Shown: piece by piece, positions 50,857 to 59,544 of the stretch
How positions within the stretch are numbered: position 1 is the stretch's first letter
Layout: each line of letters starts with the position of its first letter
Assembly: GCF_003610235.1 (NCBI RefSeq)
Contig: NZ_RAPR01000001.1
Coordinates: forward strand, 2,480,001 to 2,544,000
DNA: 64,000 bases
Direction of reading: 5' to 3'
Source of the DNA: Catellatospora citrea
GTDB taxonomy: Bacteria > Actinomycetota > Actinomycetes > Mycobacteriales > Micromonosporaceae
The notes under the pieces: generated by a model
Database searches by the model: none
Told to the model about the DNA's origin: nothing
What the model saw: the letters and a program-made list of their open reading frames with translations, nothing else
Made by a program: the position numbers and the translations under genes

Positions 50857-52392
50857 TCAGGCGGTGAGCATACGGCGGAGTTCGCGTTTGAGGATCTTGT
50901 GGCTGGGGCCCATGGGCAGCTCGGGGAGGAAGCGGACCTGGCGGGGGTATTTGTGCTTGCCGAGCTGGTCGCGGGACCAGGCGATGAGGCCCTCCTCGGT
51001 CACGGGTTCGGCGTCGGGGCGCAGTACGACCACGGCGCAGATCTCCTCGCCGTGCACGTCGTCGGGGACGCCGATGACCGAGACGAGTTCGATGGAGGGG
51101 TGGCGGGCCAGGACCTCCTCGACCTCGCGGGGGTACACGTTGAAGCCGCCGCGGATGACGATGTCCTTCTTGCGGTCCACGATGGACACGAAGCCCTCGG
51201 CGTCCTTGGTGCCCAGGTCGCCGGTGCGGAACCAGCCGTCGACCAGGGCCTGCTCGGTCGCGGCCGGGTTGCCCAGGTAGCCGGCGAACACGTTGTGGCC
51301 GCGGATCACGATCTCACCGAGCTCGCCGGGGCCGAGCAGTTCGATGCGTTCGTCGACCTCGGCGCGGGCGATCTCGACCTCGACGCCCCAGACCGAGTGG
51401 CCGACGGTGCCGGGCCGTACGCCGAAGTGCGGCTGGTTGGTGGTGGCCGTCGGGGAGGTCTCGGACAGGCCGTAGCCCTCGTAGATCGTGGTGTCGAACG
51501 CGGCGTTGAACCGCTCCAGGACGGCCACCGGCAGCGACGCGCCGCCGGAGATGGCCAGCCGCAGCTTGGGCAGGTCGGGCCGCCCGGCGGCGGCTTCGAG
51601 CAGGCCGACGTACATGGTCGGCACGCCGTGGAAGACGTCGACCTTCTCCCGGACCATCAGGTCGAGCGCGGCCTCGCCGGTGAACCTGGCCAGCAGCACC
51701 AGGGTCGCGCCGATGCGGAACGTGCCGTTCATGCCGACCGTCTGCCCGAACGTGTGGAACAGCGGCAGGCAGCCCAGCGCGATGTCGGTGGGGCGGGCGT
51801 CGTTGGCGTCGAAGATGTTGACGGTCGCGTTCATCACCAGGTTGAGGTGGGTGAGCACGGCGCCCTTGGGCTTGCCGGTGGTCCCGCTGGTGTAGAAGAT
51901 CACGGCCGGGTCGTTCGGGTAGCGGGTCTCGTACGAGCGCAGCGCCGGGACCCGGGAGCTGACCTGCTCCAGCCGCTCGGGACCGCCCTCGTCGGGGCGC
52001 GGGCCGACGCTGACGACCGGGATGCCGGCCTCGGCCGCGGCGGGCGCGCCGAGCGCGAGCATGCCGCTGTGGCAGACGACCAGCTTCGCCCCGCTGTCGC
52101 GCAGCACGTACGCCGCCTCGGACGGGGTGAGCAGCAGGTGCACCGGGACGACGACGCCGCCCGCGGCGAGGATGCCGTAGTAGGCGCGCGGGAAGTCGGT
52201 CACGTTCGGCGCGACCAGCGCGACCGCGTCACCGGGCCGGACGCCGAGTTCGCGCAGGCCCGCGGCGTACGCGAGCGCCTGCTGCCACAGGTCGGCGTAG
52301 GTCTCGCGGCCGAACGCGTCGACCACGGCGGTCTTGGCGGGATGGCGGCGCGCGGCCTCGGCCAGGACGGCGGCCAGGGAAAGCGTGCTCAC
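50857..52392 (-). CDS. Long-chain or medium-chain fatty-acid CoA ligase
   Basis: A 511-residue AMP-forming ligase that activates a carboxylic acid to an acyl-CoA. The ATP loop is FYTSGTTGKPKGAVLTH (about 157-173), then YEGYGLSETSPT, WFRTGDLGTKD and the hinge DRKKDIVIRGGFNVYPREVEE. The late lysine lies in SHKILKRELR. The GTG at 52392 overlaps the stop of the hotdog gene (GTGA). It is the last gene of a likely five-gene operon starting with fabG- or acyl-CoA-dehydrogenase-type genes at 54-56 kb. Chain length cannot be read. Confidence 0.9.
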   Translation of the reverse strand: MSTLSLAAVLAEAARRHPAKTAVVDAFGRETYADLWQQALAYAAGLRELGVRPGDAVALVAPNVTDFPRAYYGILAAGGVVVPVHLLLTPSEAAYVLRDSGAKLVVCHSGMLALGAPAAAEAGIPVVSVGPRPDEGGPERLEQVSSRVPALRSYETRYPNDPAVIFYTSGTTGKPKGAVLTHLNLVMNATVNIFDANDARPTDIALGCLPLFHTFGQTVGMNGTFRIGATLVLLARFTGEAALDLMVREKVDVFHGVPTMYVGLLEAAAGRPDLPKLRLAISGGASLPVAVLERFNAAFDTTIYEGYGLSETSPTATTNQPHFGVRPGTVGHSVWGVEVEIARAEVDERIELLGPGELGEIVIRGHNVFAGYLGNPAATEQALVDGWFRTGDLGTKDAEGFVSIVDRKKDIVIRGGFNVYPREVEEVLARHPSIELVSVIGVPDDVHGEEICAVVVLRPDAEPVTEEGLIAWSRDQLGKHKYPRQVRFLPELPMGPSHKILKRELRRMLTA

Positions 52393-52820
52393 AGCTCCTC
52401 CTCGAAGTAGATACGGCTGACGGTCTCGGCCACGCAGCACGGTTTGTCCTCGCCGTCGGCGCGGACGGTGAGCTGCGCGACCAGTTGCACGCCGCCGTCG
52501 ACGGGCTCGACCTCGGCGATGCGGGCGGTGAGGCGCACCTGGGCCCCGACCGGGATCGGGGCCGGGAAGCGGACCCGGTTCACCCCGTAGTTGACGCCGA
52601 GGCGCACGTTGTCGAACCGGTACACGTCGCGGACCAGCAGCGGCAGCATCGACAGGGTCAGCCAGCCGGGCGTGGCCGCGCCGATGCCGACGCAGTCGAC
52701 GCCGCCGGTCGCGTCGGTGTACGCGTCCACCCGCGACCGGTCGACGCGCTGCCAGGGCCCCGGGCCGATGCACTGGCCGACCGCGGCGGCCAGCTCCTGG
52801 GCGGACGCGAACACCCTCAT
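52389..52820 (-). CDS. MaoC-like hotdog-fold protein lacking the hydratase motif
   Basis: A 143-residue hotdog protein that resembles MaoC dehydratases at its ends (VDAYTDATGG and GVNYGVNRVRFPAPIPVG in parts). In active R-specific hydratases ATGD is followed by a histidine five to six residues on (ATGDxxxIH). Here it reads ATGGVDCVGIGAATPG, so both catalytic residues seem lost and about ten residues are missing. It may be a non-catalytic partner or have a new activity. It overlaps both neighbours by 4 bp. Confidence 0.7.
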   Translation of the reverse strand: MRVFASAQELAAAVGQCIGPGPWQRVDRSRVDAYTDATGGVDCVGIGAATPGWLTLSMLPLLVRDVYRFDNVRLGVNYGVNRVRFPAPIPVGAQVRLTARIAEVEPVDGGVQLVAQLTVRADGEDKPCCVAETVSRIYFEEEL

Positions 52821-53989
52821 GCCAGATGCCCCCCGATCTTGGTGTACCCGCGCAGCAGGTCCCGGGAGATGATCAGGCGCTGCATCTCGTCGGTGCCCTC
52901 GTAGATGCGCAGCAGCCGCACCTGCCGGTACCAGCGCTCGATGGGCAGCTCCCGGGTGTAGCCCATGCCGCCGTGGATCTGCATGACCCGGTCCACCAGC
53001 CGGTTGATCATCCCGGCGCCGTAGAGCTTCGCCATCGACGACGAGTGGCGCGGGTCCTCACCCTGGTCGACCGTCCACGCGGCGCGCAGCACCAGCCAGC
53101 GCGCGGCCTCCAGCTCGGTCTCCGCGTCGGCGATCATCCACTGGATCGCCTGGTTCTCCCCGATCGGCTTGCCGAAGGTGACCCGGGTGTTGGCGTAGTC
53201 GACGGCCATCTGCAGGGCGCGCTCGCCGATGCCCAGCGCGTGCGACGGGATGAGGTAGCGGCCCTTGCCGATCCACTTCATGCCCAGCTCGAAGCCCTGC
53301 CCGAGCTCCCCGAGGATGTTGCGGGACGGGACCCGGACGTTGTCGAAGATCAGCGAGGCGGGCCCGCCGGGGCCCATGGTGGCGATGAACTCCGAGTGCC
53401 AGCCCATCGCCCGGTCCACCAGGAACGCCGTGGTGCCGCCGCCGCGTACCCCCTTCTCCTTGTCGGTGACCGCGACCACGATGGCGAAGTCGGCGTCGTT
53501 GCCGTTGGTGATGAAGGTCTTCTCGCCGTTCAGGACCCAGTCGTCGCCGTCCTTGCGGGCGGACAGCTTGATGTTCGCGGCGTCGGAGCCCGCGCCCGGC
53601 TCGGTGATGGCGAAGCAGGAGACGCGCTCGCCCTCGATGGTGGGCTTGAGGTATTCGTCCTGCTGGGCCGCGTTGGCGTGGAACAGGATGTTGTCGGCCT
53701 CGCCGCCGAACCGGAACGGGACCAGGGTGTGCCCGATCTCGGTCCAGATCAGCGACTGCATGACGGCGGGCAGGTCCATGCCGCCGTGCTCGGCCGGCGT
53801 GGCCAGCCCCCAGAAGCCGAACTTGCGTGCCTTGAGCTGCAGCTCGCGCAGTTCCGACCGCTCGATGCCGGGTTCCCCGGCGCGTTCGCGGCGCAGCAGC
53901 TCGTGTTCGAGGGGCACGACCTCCTTGCGGATGAAGGCGCGGGCGGTGTCCCGGATCGCCCGCTGCTCGTCGTCGAGCGAGAAGTCCAC
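52817..53989 (-). CDS. Acyl-CoA dehydrogenase, copy 1
   Basis: A 390-residue FAD enzyme that forms an alpha-beta double bond in acyl-CoA. It shows the typical segments CFAITEPGAGSDAANIK, FITNGNDADF, GPGGPASLIFDNVRVP, IGENQAIQWMIADAETELEAAR in parts, and LRIYEGTDEMQRLIISRDLL in parts, with the C-terminal catalytic-region glutamate in YEGT. The C-terminal part QIHGGMGYT is also usual. The GTG start has AAGGGA upstream, and the stop overlaps the MaoC-like ATG. The second acyl-CoA dehydrogenase in this block (54872-56020) is not a close duplicate. Confidence 0.9.
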   Translation of the reverse strand: MDFSLDDEQRAIRDTARAFIRKEVVPLEHELLRRERAGEPGIERSELRELQLKARKFGFWGLATPAEHGGMDLPAVMQSLIWTEIGHTLVPFRFGGEADNILFHANAAQQDEYLKPTIEGERVSCFAITEPGAGSDAANIKLSARKDGDDWVLNGEKTFITNGNDADFAIVVAVTDKEKGVRGGGTTAFLVDRAMGWHSEFIATMGPGGPASLIFDNVRVPSRNILGELGQGFELGMKWIGKGRYLIPSHALGIGERALQMAVDYANTRVTFGKPIGENQAIQWMIADAETELEAARWLVLRAAWTVDQGEDPRHSSSMAKLYGAGMINRLVDRVMQIHGGMGYTRELPIERWYRQVRLLRIYEGTDEMQRLIISRDLLRGYTKIGGHLA

Positions 53990-54018
53990 TGTGGTTCCCT
54001 TCGGTTGTCGTGCTCGGC

Positions 54019-54780
54019 TTAGCGCGCGCCGCCGTTGACGTAGAGGGTCTGCCCGGTGACGAAGGAGGCGTCGTCGCTGGCCAGGAAGGCGACCACGGAC
54101 GCGATCTCCTCCGGCTGGGCGACCCGGCGCAGCGGGGTGTGCTCGCTCGCCCACTTCTGGTGCGCCTCGGCCGACGAACCGACCCGCTCGGCGGTGGCGG
54201 CGGTCATCGCGGTGGCCACATACCCCGGCGCGACCGCGTTGACGCAGATGTCGAACGGCCCCAGCTCGATCGACAGCGTCGCGGTGAGTCCCTGCACGCC
54301 CGCCTTGGCAGCCGCATAGTTGGCCTGCCCCCGGTTGCCCAGCGCCGACCGGCTGCTCAAATTGACGATCTTGCCGTACTTCCCCGCGACCATGTGCTTC
54401 TGCGCCGCCTGGCAGCAGTAGAACATGCTGGTCAGGTTCGTGTTCAGCACCGCGTGCCAGTCCGCCGCGCTCATCTTGAACAGCAGATCGTCCCGCGTGA
54501 TCCCCGCGTTGTTGACCAGGATGTCGAGCCGCCCGAAGTCGGCCACCACCTGCTCCGTCATCGCGTGCACGGCCGCCTCGTCGGTGACGTCGCACCCGTA
54601 CCCCGCAGCCGTCCCGCCCGCCGCCGTGATCTCCTTCGCCAGCGCCGCGCTCTTCTCGACGCTCAGATCGACGACCGCGACCGTCGCCCCTTCCGACGCC
54701 AGCCGCTTGGCGGTAGCCGCCCCGATCCCCTGCGCCCCGCCGGTCACAATCGCAACCCGCCCACTGAACCTGCTGCCCAT
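54019..54780 (-). CDS. FabG-like 3-oxoacyl reductase (SDR)
   Basis: A 253-residue NAD(P)-dependent SDR. Motifs are TGGAQGIG (about 12-19), NNAGITRDDLLFKM (about 87), NLSSRSALG for serine, and YAAAKAG (about 153-159). The match to FabG is close, but in this operon it more likely acts on 3-hydroxyacyl-CoA. The ATG has AAGGAGG upstream. It lies 29 bp upstream of acyl-CoA dehydrogenase 1 on the same strand, so the two are probably co-transcribed. Confidence 0.9.
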   Translation of the reverse strand: MGSRFSGRVAIVTGGAQGIGAATAKRLASEGATVAVVDLSVEKSAALAKEITAAGGTAAGYGCDVTDEAAVHAMTEQVVADFGRLDILVNNAGITRDDLLFKMSAADWHAVLNTNLTSMFYCCQAAQKHMVAGKYGKIVNLSSRSALGNRGQANYAAAKAGVQGLTATLSIELGPFDICVNAVAPGYVATAMTAATAERVGSSAEAHQKWASEHTPLRRVAQPEEIASVVAFLASDDASFVTGQTLYVNGGAR

Positions 54781-54794
54781 CGCTTCCTCCTTGA

Positions 54795-54843
54795 AAGGAA
54801 GGGCACCTTCACATCGCTATTCGTAGAGGAAGGTGCCCTTGTT
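54795..54843 (-). repeat. Family C 49-bp hairpin element, copy 5
   Basis: Same element in the opposite orientation to copies 1, 2 and 4: read on the minus strand the centre is CTCTACGAATAGCGATGTG. It lies 28 bp after the stop of acyl-CoA dehydrogenase 2 and just before the fabG-like start, where it may separate two transcripts of the block. Confidence 0.9.
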
Positions 54844-54871
54844 AACGCCTCAACCTGTCTGAGCTGGACTT

Positions 54872-56020
54872 TCAGAACGCGTTCACGCCGGTGAGGGCGC
54901 GACCGATCAACAACTGCTGGATCTGGCTGGTGCCCTCGTAGAGGGTGGTGACGCGCGCGTCGCGCAGGTACTTGCCGACCGGGTACTCGTCGACGTAGCC
55001 GTACCCGCCGAACACCTGCAGCGCCTTGTTCGCCGCGCGCACGGCCGCCTCGCTGGCGAACAGCTTCGCCATCGACGCCTCGGTCGCGAACGGCTGCCCG
55101 CGGTCGACCAGGTCGGCGACCCGCCACACCAGCAGCCGGGCCGCCGCGGTGTCCACCGCGACATCCGAAATCAACTGCTGGACCAGTTGGTATGCCGCGA
55201 TCGGCTTGCCGAACTGGGTGCGCGCTTTGGCATAGCCCACCGCCGCGTCCAGGCAGCCCTGCGCGATGCCCACACAGCCCGCCGCGACCGACATCCGCCC
55301 CTTGTCCAGCGTGGACATCGCGAGGTGGAACCCGCGCCCCTCCTCGCCGAGCAGCGCGTCCCCCGGGACCCGCACCCCGTCGAACACCAGCTCCGCCGTC
55401 GGCTGGCCGCGCAGCCCGAGCTTGCCGTGGATCTCCCGCCGGGTCAGCCCGGCCGTGTCCGTCGGCACCAGGAACGCGCTGATCCCCCGCGGCCCGTCCC
55501 CGCCCGTACGGGCGAAGACCAGCGCGACATCGGCCCAGGTCCCGTTCGTGATGAAGATCTTCGAGCCGGTGACGACCCAGTCCCCGCCGTCGCGGACCGC
55601 GCGGGTGGTCAGTGACGCCGCGTCGGAGCCGGTGCCCGGCTCGGTCAACGCGAAGCAGCCGAGCAGGTCGCCGCCGCAGAGACCCGGCAGCCACCGGGCG
55701 CGCTGGTCGGCAGTGCCGTGGCGGGCGATGGACTTGGCCACGAGGCCCAGCGACACCGAGACCAGGCCGCGCACCGACGAGTCGCCGCGGCCCAGTTCCT
55801 CCAGGACCAGGCAGTACGCCAGGTGGTCGCCGCCGCTGCCGCCGTGCTCCTCGGCGACGGTCAGGCCGAGGAAGCCGAGCTCGCCAAGCTGCTTGACCAC
55901 GGTGCGGGCGACGCTCTCGCGCCGGTCCCACTCGGCCGCGTGCGGCACGACCTCGCGATCGACGAACTCGGCGGCGAGGCGGCGGACCGCGGCGTGTTCC
56001 GGCGACAGTGTCATGTCCAC
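54872..56020 (-). CDS. Acyl-CoA dehydrogenase, copy 2
   Basis: A 382-residue acyl-CoA dehydrogenase. It shows CFALTEPGTGSDAASL, IFITNGTWADVALVF, QPTAELVFDGVRVPGDALLGE in parts, FGKPIAAYQLVQQLI, QVFGGYGYVDEYPVGKYLRDA in parts and TLYEGTSQIQQLLIGR. It is of the short/branched-chain or glutaryl-like subgroup by general look; the substrate is unknown. The GTG at 56020 lies 6 nt after TAGTTT, and this hexamer is part of a TetR operator candidate, so repression at this promoter is likely. An ATG two codons in is the other start. Confidence 0.9.
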   Translation of the reverse strand: MDMTLSPEHAAVRRLAAEFVDREVVPHAAEWDRRESVARTVVKQLGELGFLGLTVAEEHGGSGGDHLAYCLVLEELGRGDSSVRGLVSVSLGLVAKSIARHGTADQRARWLPGLCGGDLLGCFALTEPGTGSDAASLTTRAVRDGGDWVVTGSKIFITNGTWADVALVFARTGGDGPRGISAFLVPTDTAGLTRREIHGKLGLRGQPTAELVFDGVRVPGDALLGEEGRGFHLAMSTLDKGRMSVAAGCVGIAQGCLDAAVGYAKARTQFGKPIAAYQLVQQLISDVAVDTAAARLLVWRVADLVDRGQPFATEASMAKLFASEAAVRAANKALQVFGGYGYVDEYPVGKYLRDARVTTLYEGTSQIQQLLIGRALTGVNAF

Positions 56021-56026
56021 CGCATT

Positions 56027-56046
56027 AAACTAGCGGTGAAAGTTTT
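56027..56046. promoter_or_regulatory. TetR operator candidate 1
   Basis: AAACTAGCGGTGAAAGTTTT is a dyad (AAACT-N9-AGTTTT) directly before the acyl-CoA dehydrogenase 2 start and upstream of tetR. Read in one direction it matches the second site (56779-56799) at 17 of 19 positions. Confidence 0.75.
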
Positions 56047-56108
56047 ATCTCGTCCAGACCCCGCTGTGGCAGAGTTCAGCGGCAGCACCGACCGAAGGAG
56101 AACCGACC

Positions 56109-56795
56109 ATGCCCCGGCCCAGCCAGGCCCTGTTGAGCCGGCAGCGCATCGTGGAGACCGCCGCCGCGATGATCGACGCCGACGGGCTGGCCGCCTTCTC
56201 CACCCGGCGCCTGGCCGCCGAGCTGGGCGTACGCGGGCCGTCGCTGTACAACCACTTCGCCACCAAGGATGCGATCCTGGACGCCGTCGCCGACGCGGTG
56301 ATCGCGGGCGTGGACGTCTCGTTCTTCACCACGCACGACTGGCGCGAGGCGCTGCGGCGGTGGGGGCACTCCTACCGCGACGCACTGACCGCGCACCCGA
56401 ACATCGTCCCGTACCTGGCCCAGGGCCCGGGACGGCGACCGGCCGCGCTGCACATGGCCGACGCGGTGTACGGCGGACTGGTCAAGGCGGGCTGGCCGCC
56501 CGCGCGCGCCACGCACATCGGCGCGGTGATGCGCTACCTGGTCGCGGGCTCGTCGCTGGGCTCGTTCGCGCGCGGCTTCGTCGAGGACCCCGAGCTGTAC
56601 GCCGCCCACTACCCCCACCTGTCCCAGGCCCACCGCCTCGCCGAGCACCAGCACAGCGTCGACGAGGGCGCGTTCGCGCTCGGCCTGGACGCGCTGATCG
56701 ACGGGCTGGCCCGGGAGTACGAGGCCACGGTCGGCCCGCTCCCGCCCCTGGAGCCGCGGCCCGACTCGTACTACAGTCGAAACTTGCAGCGCTAG
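56109..56795 (+). CDS. TetR-family repressor of the acyl-CoA / alcohol oxidation block
   Basis: A 228-residue TetR protein. The N-terminal helix-turn-helix is about residues 12-55 (IVETAAAMIDADGLAAFSTRRLAAELGVRGPSLYNHF in parts). The C-terminal part is the helical ligand and dimer domain, similar to TetR_C of tetracycline-repressor-like proteins. ATG 56109 has AAGGAG upstream. It is divergent from acyl-CoA dehydrogenase 2 and 125 bp upstream of the ALDH gene. Near-identical operator candidates at both ends predict that it represses both arms and itself, with a fatty acyl-CoA or aldehyde as a plausible ligand. Confidence 0.88.
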   Translation: MPRPSQALLSRQRIVETAAAMIDADGLAAFSTRRLAAELGVRGPSLYNHFATKDAILDAVADAVIAGVDVSFFTTHDWREALRRWGHSYRDALTAHPNIVPYLAQGPGRRPAALHMADAVYGGLVKAGWPPARATHIGAVMRYLVAGSSLGSFARGFVEDPELYAAHYPHLSQAHRLAEHQHSVDEGAFALGLDALIDGLAREYEATVGPLPPLEPRPDSYYSRNLQR

Positions 56796-56799
56796 TTTT
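56779..56799. promoter_or_regulatory. TetR operator candidate 2
   Basis: The same AAACT-N9-AGTTTT dyad as at 56027, here overlapping the last codons and stop of tetR. Reverse-complemented, it reads AAACTAGCGCTGCAAGTTT. It lies about 120 bp before the ALDH start and could control the ALDH-ADH promoter. Confidence 0.7.
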
Positions 56800-56920
56800 G
56801 CGGCCCGGCGAGTGCCGGCCGCCCGCGCCGCGGCCAGCCGACGACGCCGTCACCACCCCCATCGGGTCCGCGTCCGGGTCGCCGCGTCACGGGCCACGCC
56901 GCTTGATGGGAAGGGACAGC

Positions 56921-58381
56921 ATGGACCTGGCAGCCGCGGCGACGCATCCGGGACGCACCACCCCGATCGCGGACCGCACCCAGCTCTTCATCGGCGGCCG
57001 CTGGACCGCCCCGCACGGCACGGGCGTGATCGCCGTCGAGGACCCCACCACCGAGCAGGTCATCGCGCACGTGCCCGCCGGTGACACCGTCGACGTGGAC
57101 CGCGCCGTCGCCGCCGCGAAGGCCGCGTTCGGACCCTGGTCGGCGCTGGCCCCGGCGGAGCGCGCCGCGTTTCTCGACCGGCTGCACGCGGCGCTGTCGG
57201 CCCGCGCCGAGGACATCGCCGCCACCGTGGCCCGCGAGCTGGGCACCCCGCTGCGGATCGCCACGAAGGTCCAGGCCGGACTACCGCTGACCGTGCTGCG
57301 CAGCTACGTCGAGCTGGCCGGGCAGCCGGAGAGCACGCACACCGTCGGCAACTCGCTGATCGTCGGCGAGCCCGTCGGCGTGGTCGGCGCGATCACGCCG
57401 TGGAACTACCCGCTGCACCAGATCATGGCCAAGGTCGCCGGGGCGCTGGCCGCCGGCTGCACGGTGGTGCTCAAGCCCGCCGACCTGACGCCGCTGGTGG
57501 CATACCTGCTGTTCGACGCGATCGAGGAGGCCGGGCTGCCGCCGGGCGTGGCCAACCTGGTCACCGGGCCCGGCTCGGTGGTCGGCTCCGCCATCGCGGC
57601 GCACCCCGACGTGGACATGGTGTCGTTCACCGGCTCCACGGCGGTCGGCGCGCGCATCTCGCACCTGGCCGCGGACCGCATCGCCCGGGTCGCGCTGGAG
57701 CTGGGCGGCAAGTCCGCCAACGTGATCCTGGAGGACGCCGACCTGCCCCGCGCGGTGAAGACCGGCGTCGCGAACGCGTTCCTCAACTCCGGCCAGACCT
57801 GCACCGCGTGGACCCGCATGCTGGTGCACCGCGCCCGGTACGAGGAGGCGCTGGCCATCGCCGCGGAGGCCACCGCCGGGCAGACCCTCGGCGACCCGTT
57901 CGACCGGGGCACCCGGCTCGGCCCGCTGGCCTCGGCCGCGCAGCGCGAGACGGTGCGCGGTTACATCGCGCAGGGGCTCGCCGACGGCGCGCGGCTGATC
58001 GCGGGCGGGCTCGACGCGCCCGTGCCGGACCGGGGCCACTTCGTCGCGGCGACGGTGCTGGCCGATGTGGACCCCGACAGCACCGTCGCCCAGGAGGAGA
58101 TCTTCGGGCCGGTGCTGGTGGTGATCCCGTTCGACTCCGACGACGAGGCCGTGGCCATCGCCAACAACTCCCGGTACGGCCTGGCCGGTGCGGTGTGGTC
58201 GGGGGACGAGGACCGGGCGCTGGCCGTGGCGCGGCGGATGCGCACCGGCGCGGTCGACGTCAACGGCGGGGCGTTCAACCCGCTGGCCCCGTTCGGCGGG
58301 TTCAAGCAGTCCGGCATCGGCCGCGAGCTCGGCCGCCACGGGCTGGACGAGTTCCTCGAGACGAAGGCGATCCAGCGATGA
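56921..58381 (+). CDS. Aldehyde dehydrogenase
   Basis: A 486-residue NAD(P)-dependent aldehyde dehydrogenase that turns an aldehyde into an acid. Cofactor site [10 protein letters not shown] and [13 protein letters not shown] [11 protein letters not shown]; general base Glu260 in LELGGKSAN; nucleophile Cys294 in NSGQTCTAW. The end has [13 protein letters not shown]. The ATG at 56921 has AAGGG upstream. The stop overlaps the alcohol dehydrogenase ATG by 4 bp, so the pair is coupled. With the ligase at 50857 it links alcohol oxidation to acyl-CoA formation. Confidence 0.92.
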   Translation: MDLAAAATHPGRTTPIADRTQLFIGGRWTAPHGTGVIAVEDPTTEQVIAHVPAGDTVDVDRAVAAAKAAFGPWSALAPAERAAFLDRLHAALSARAEDIAATVARELGTPLRIATKVQAGLPLTVLRSYVELAGQPESTHTVGNSLIVGEPVGVVGAITPWNYPLHQIMAKVAGALAAGCTVVLKPADLTPLVAYLLFDAIEEAGLPPGVANLVTGPGSVVGSAIAAHPDVDMVSFTGSTAVGARISHLAADRIARVALELGGKSANVILEDADLPRAVKTGVANAFLNSGQTCTAWTRMLVHRARYEEALAIAAEATAGQTLGDPFDRGTRLGPLASAAQRETVRGYIAQGLADGARLIAGGLDAPVPDRGHFVAATVLADVDPDSTVAQEEIFGPVLVVIPFDSDDEAVAIANNSRYGLAGAVWSGDEDRALAVARRMRTGAVDVNGGAFNPLAPFGGFKQSGIGRELGRHGLDEFLETKAIQR

Positions 58382-59460
58382 GCCCGGTGCGCGCGCTGCT
58401 GTGGCGCGGGCCAGGAGCGGCGCTGGAGATCGAGCCGATCCTGCTGCCCCCGCCCGGGCCGAAGGAGGTGCGGGTGCACATCCGCGCCGCCGGGGTGTGC
58501 CACTCCGATCTGTCCATGGTGAACGGGACGCTCGCGCCGGCGTACCCCCTGGTGTTGGGTCATGAGGCGGCAGGTGTGGTGACCGCCGCCGGGCCGGAGG
58601 CGAGCGTCGCCGTCGGCACGCACGTGGTGCTGAACTGGGCTCCGCCGTGCCGCCGCTGCTGGTTCTGCGGCAACGGGCAGCCGTGGCTGTGCGAGACCGC
58701 GGGCGCGCCGACCGCCGCCCGCGGCGCGACCGCCGACGGCGAGCCGCTGCACGTCACGCTCGGTCTCGGGGCGCTGGCCGAGGAGGTCGTCGTCGGCGAC
58801 CACGCCGTCATCCCGGTGCCGGCCGAGCTGCCGTTCGCGACCGCCGCCCTGCTCGGCTGCGCGGTGCTCACCGGGGTCGGCGCGGTGCACCGCACCGCCG
58901 CGGTGCGCCCCGGCGAGTCGGCGCTCGTGATCGGACTCGGCGGGGTCGGCCTGTCCACCGTGATGGCGGCGCGGGCCGCCGGAGCCGATCCGCTGATCGC
59001 CGTCGACGTCTCCGACGCCAAGCGCGAGCTGGCCCTGTCCGCCGGGGCCACCCATTTCCTGGTATCGGGTGACGACCTGAGCGCCCAGGTGCGCGGCCTG
59101 ACCGAGCGCCGCGGGGCCGACCACGCCTTCGAGTGCGTGGGCCGCTCGGCAACCATCCGGGCCGCGTGGCGGGCCACCCGCCGCGGCGGCCAGGTGACGG
59201 TGGTCGGCATGGGCGCCAAGGACGACATGGTCAGCCTGGCGGCGCTGGACATCTTCCACTCCGCCCGGACCCTGCGCTCCTCGGTGTACGGCAACTCCGA
59301 CCCCGACCGCGACGTCCCCGACCTGGCCCGCCAGGTCCTCGCCGGCGACCTCGACCCCGCCGCCCTCATCACCGACCAGATCACCCTCGACGACTCCCCC
59401 GAGGCCTTCGCCCGCATGTCCCGCGGCGAAGGCGCCCGCTCCGTCATCCTCCTCCCCTGA
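58378..59460 (+). CDS. Zinc-dependent alcohol dehydrogenase
   Basis: A 360-residue medium-chain dehydrogenase. Catalytic zinc ligands lie in GVCHSDL and LGHEAAG and at a cysteine in LLGCAVLTGVGA; the structural zinc cysteines are CRRCWFCGNGQPWLC. The NAD site is GLGGVGLS with Asp in VDVSD. It is closest to the class III/aryl- or long-chain-type alcohol dehydrogenases; the alcohol is unknown. It is coupled to ALDH by ATGA overlap. A family B hairpin follows at 59545. Confidence 0.92.
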   Translation: MSPVRALLWRGPGAALEIEPILLPPPGPKEVRVHIRAAGVCHSDLSMVNGTLAPAYPLVLGHEAAGVVTAAGPEASVAVGTHVVLNWAPPCRRCWFCGNGQPWLCETAGAPTAARGATADGEPLHVTLGLGALAEEVVVGDHAVIPVPAELPFATAALLGCAVLTGVGAVHRTAAVRPGESALVIGLGGVGLSTVMAARAAGADPLIAVDVSDAKRELALSAGATHFLVSGDDLSAQVRGLTERRGADHAFECVGRSATIRAAWRATRRGGQVTVVGMGAKDDMVSLAALDIFHSARTLRSSVYGNSDPDRDVPDLARQVLAGDLDPAALITDQITLDDSPEAFARMSRGEGARSVILLP

Positions 59461-59544
59461 CCGCCCGCGCCCGAGGCCGCACACCCACGCGTGCGGCCTC
59501 ACGGCCGTCCCGCCCCCGCCCGCCCCCGCCCGGCCCCCCGGGTC

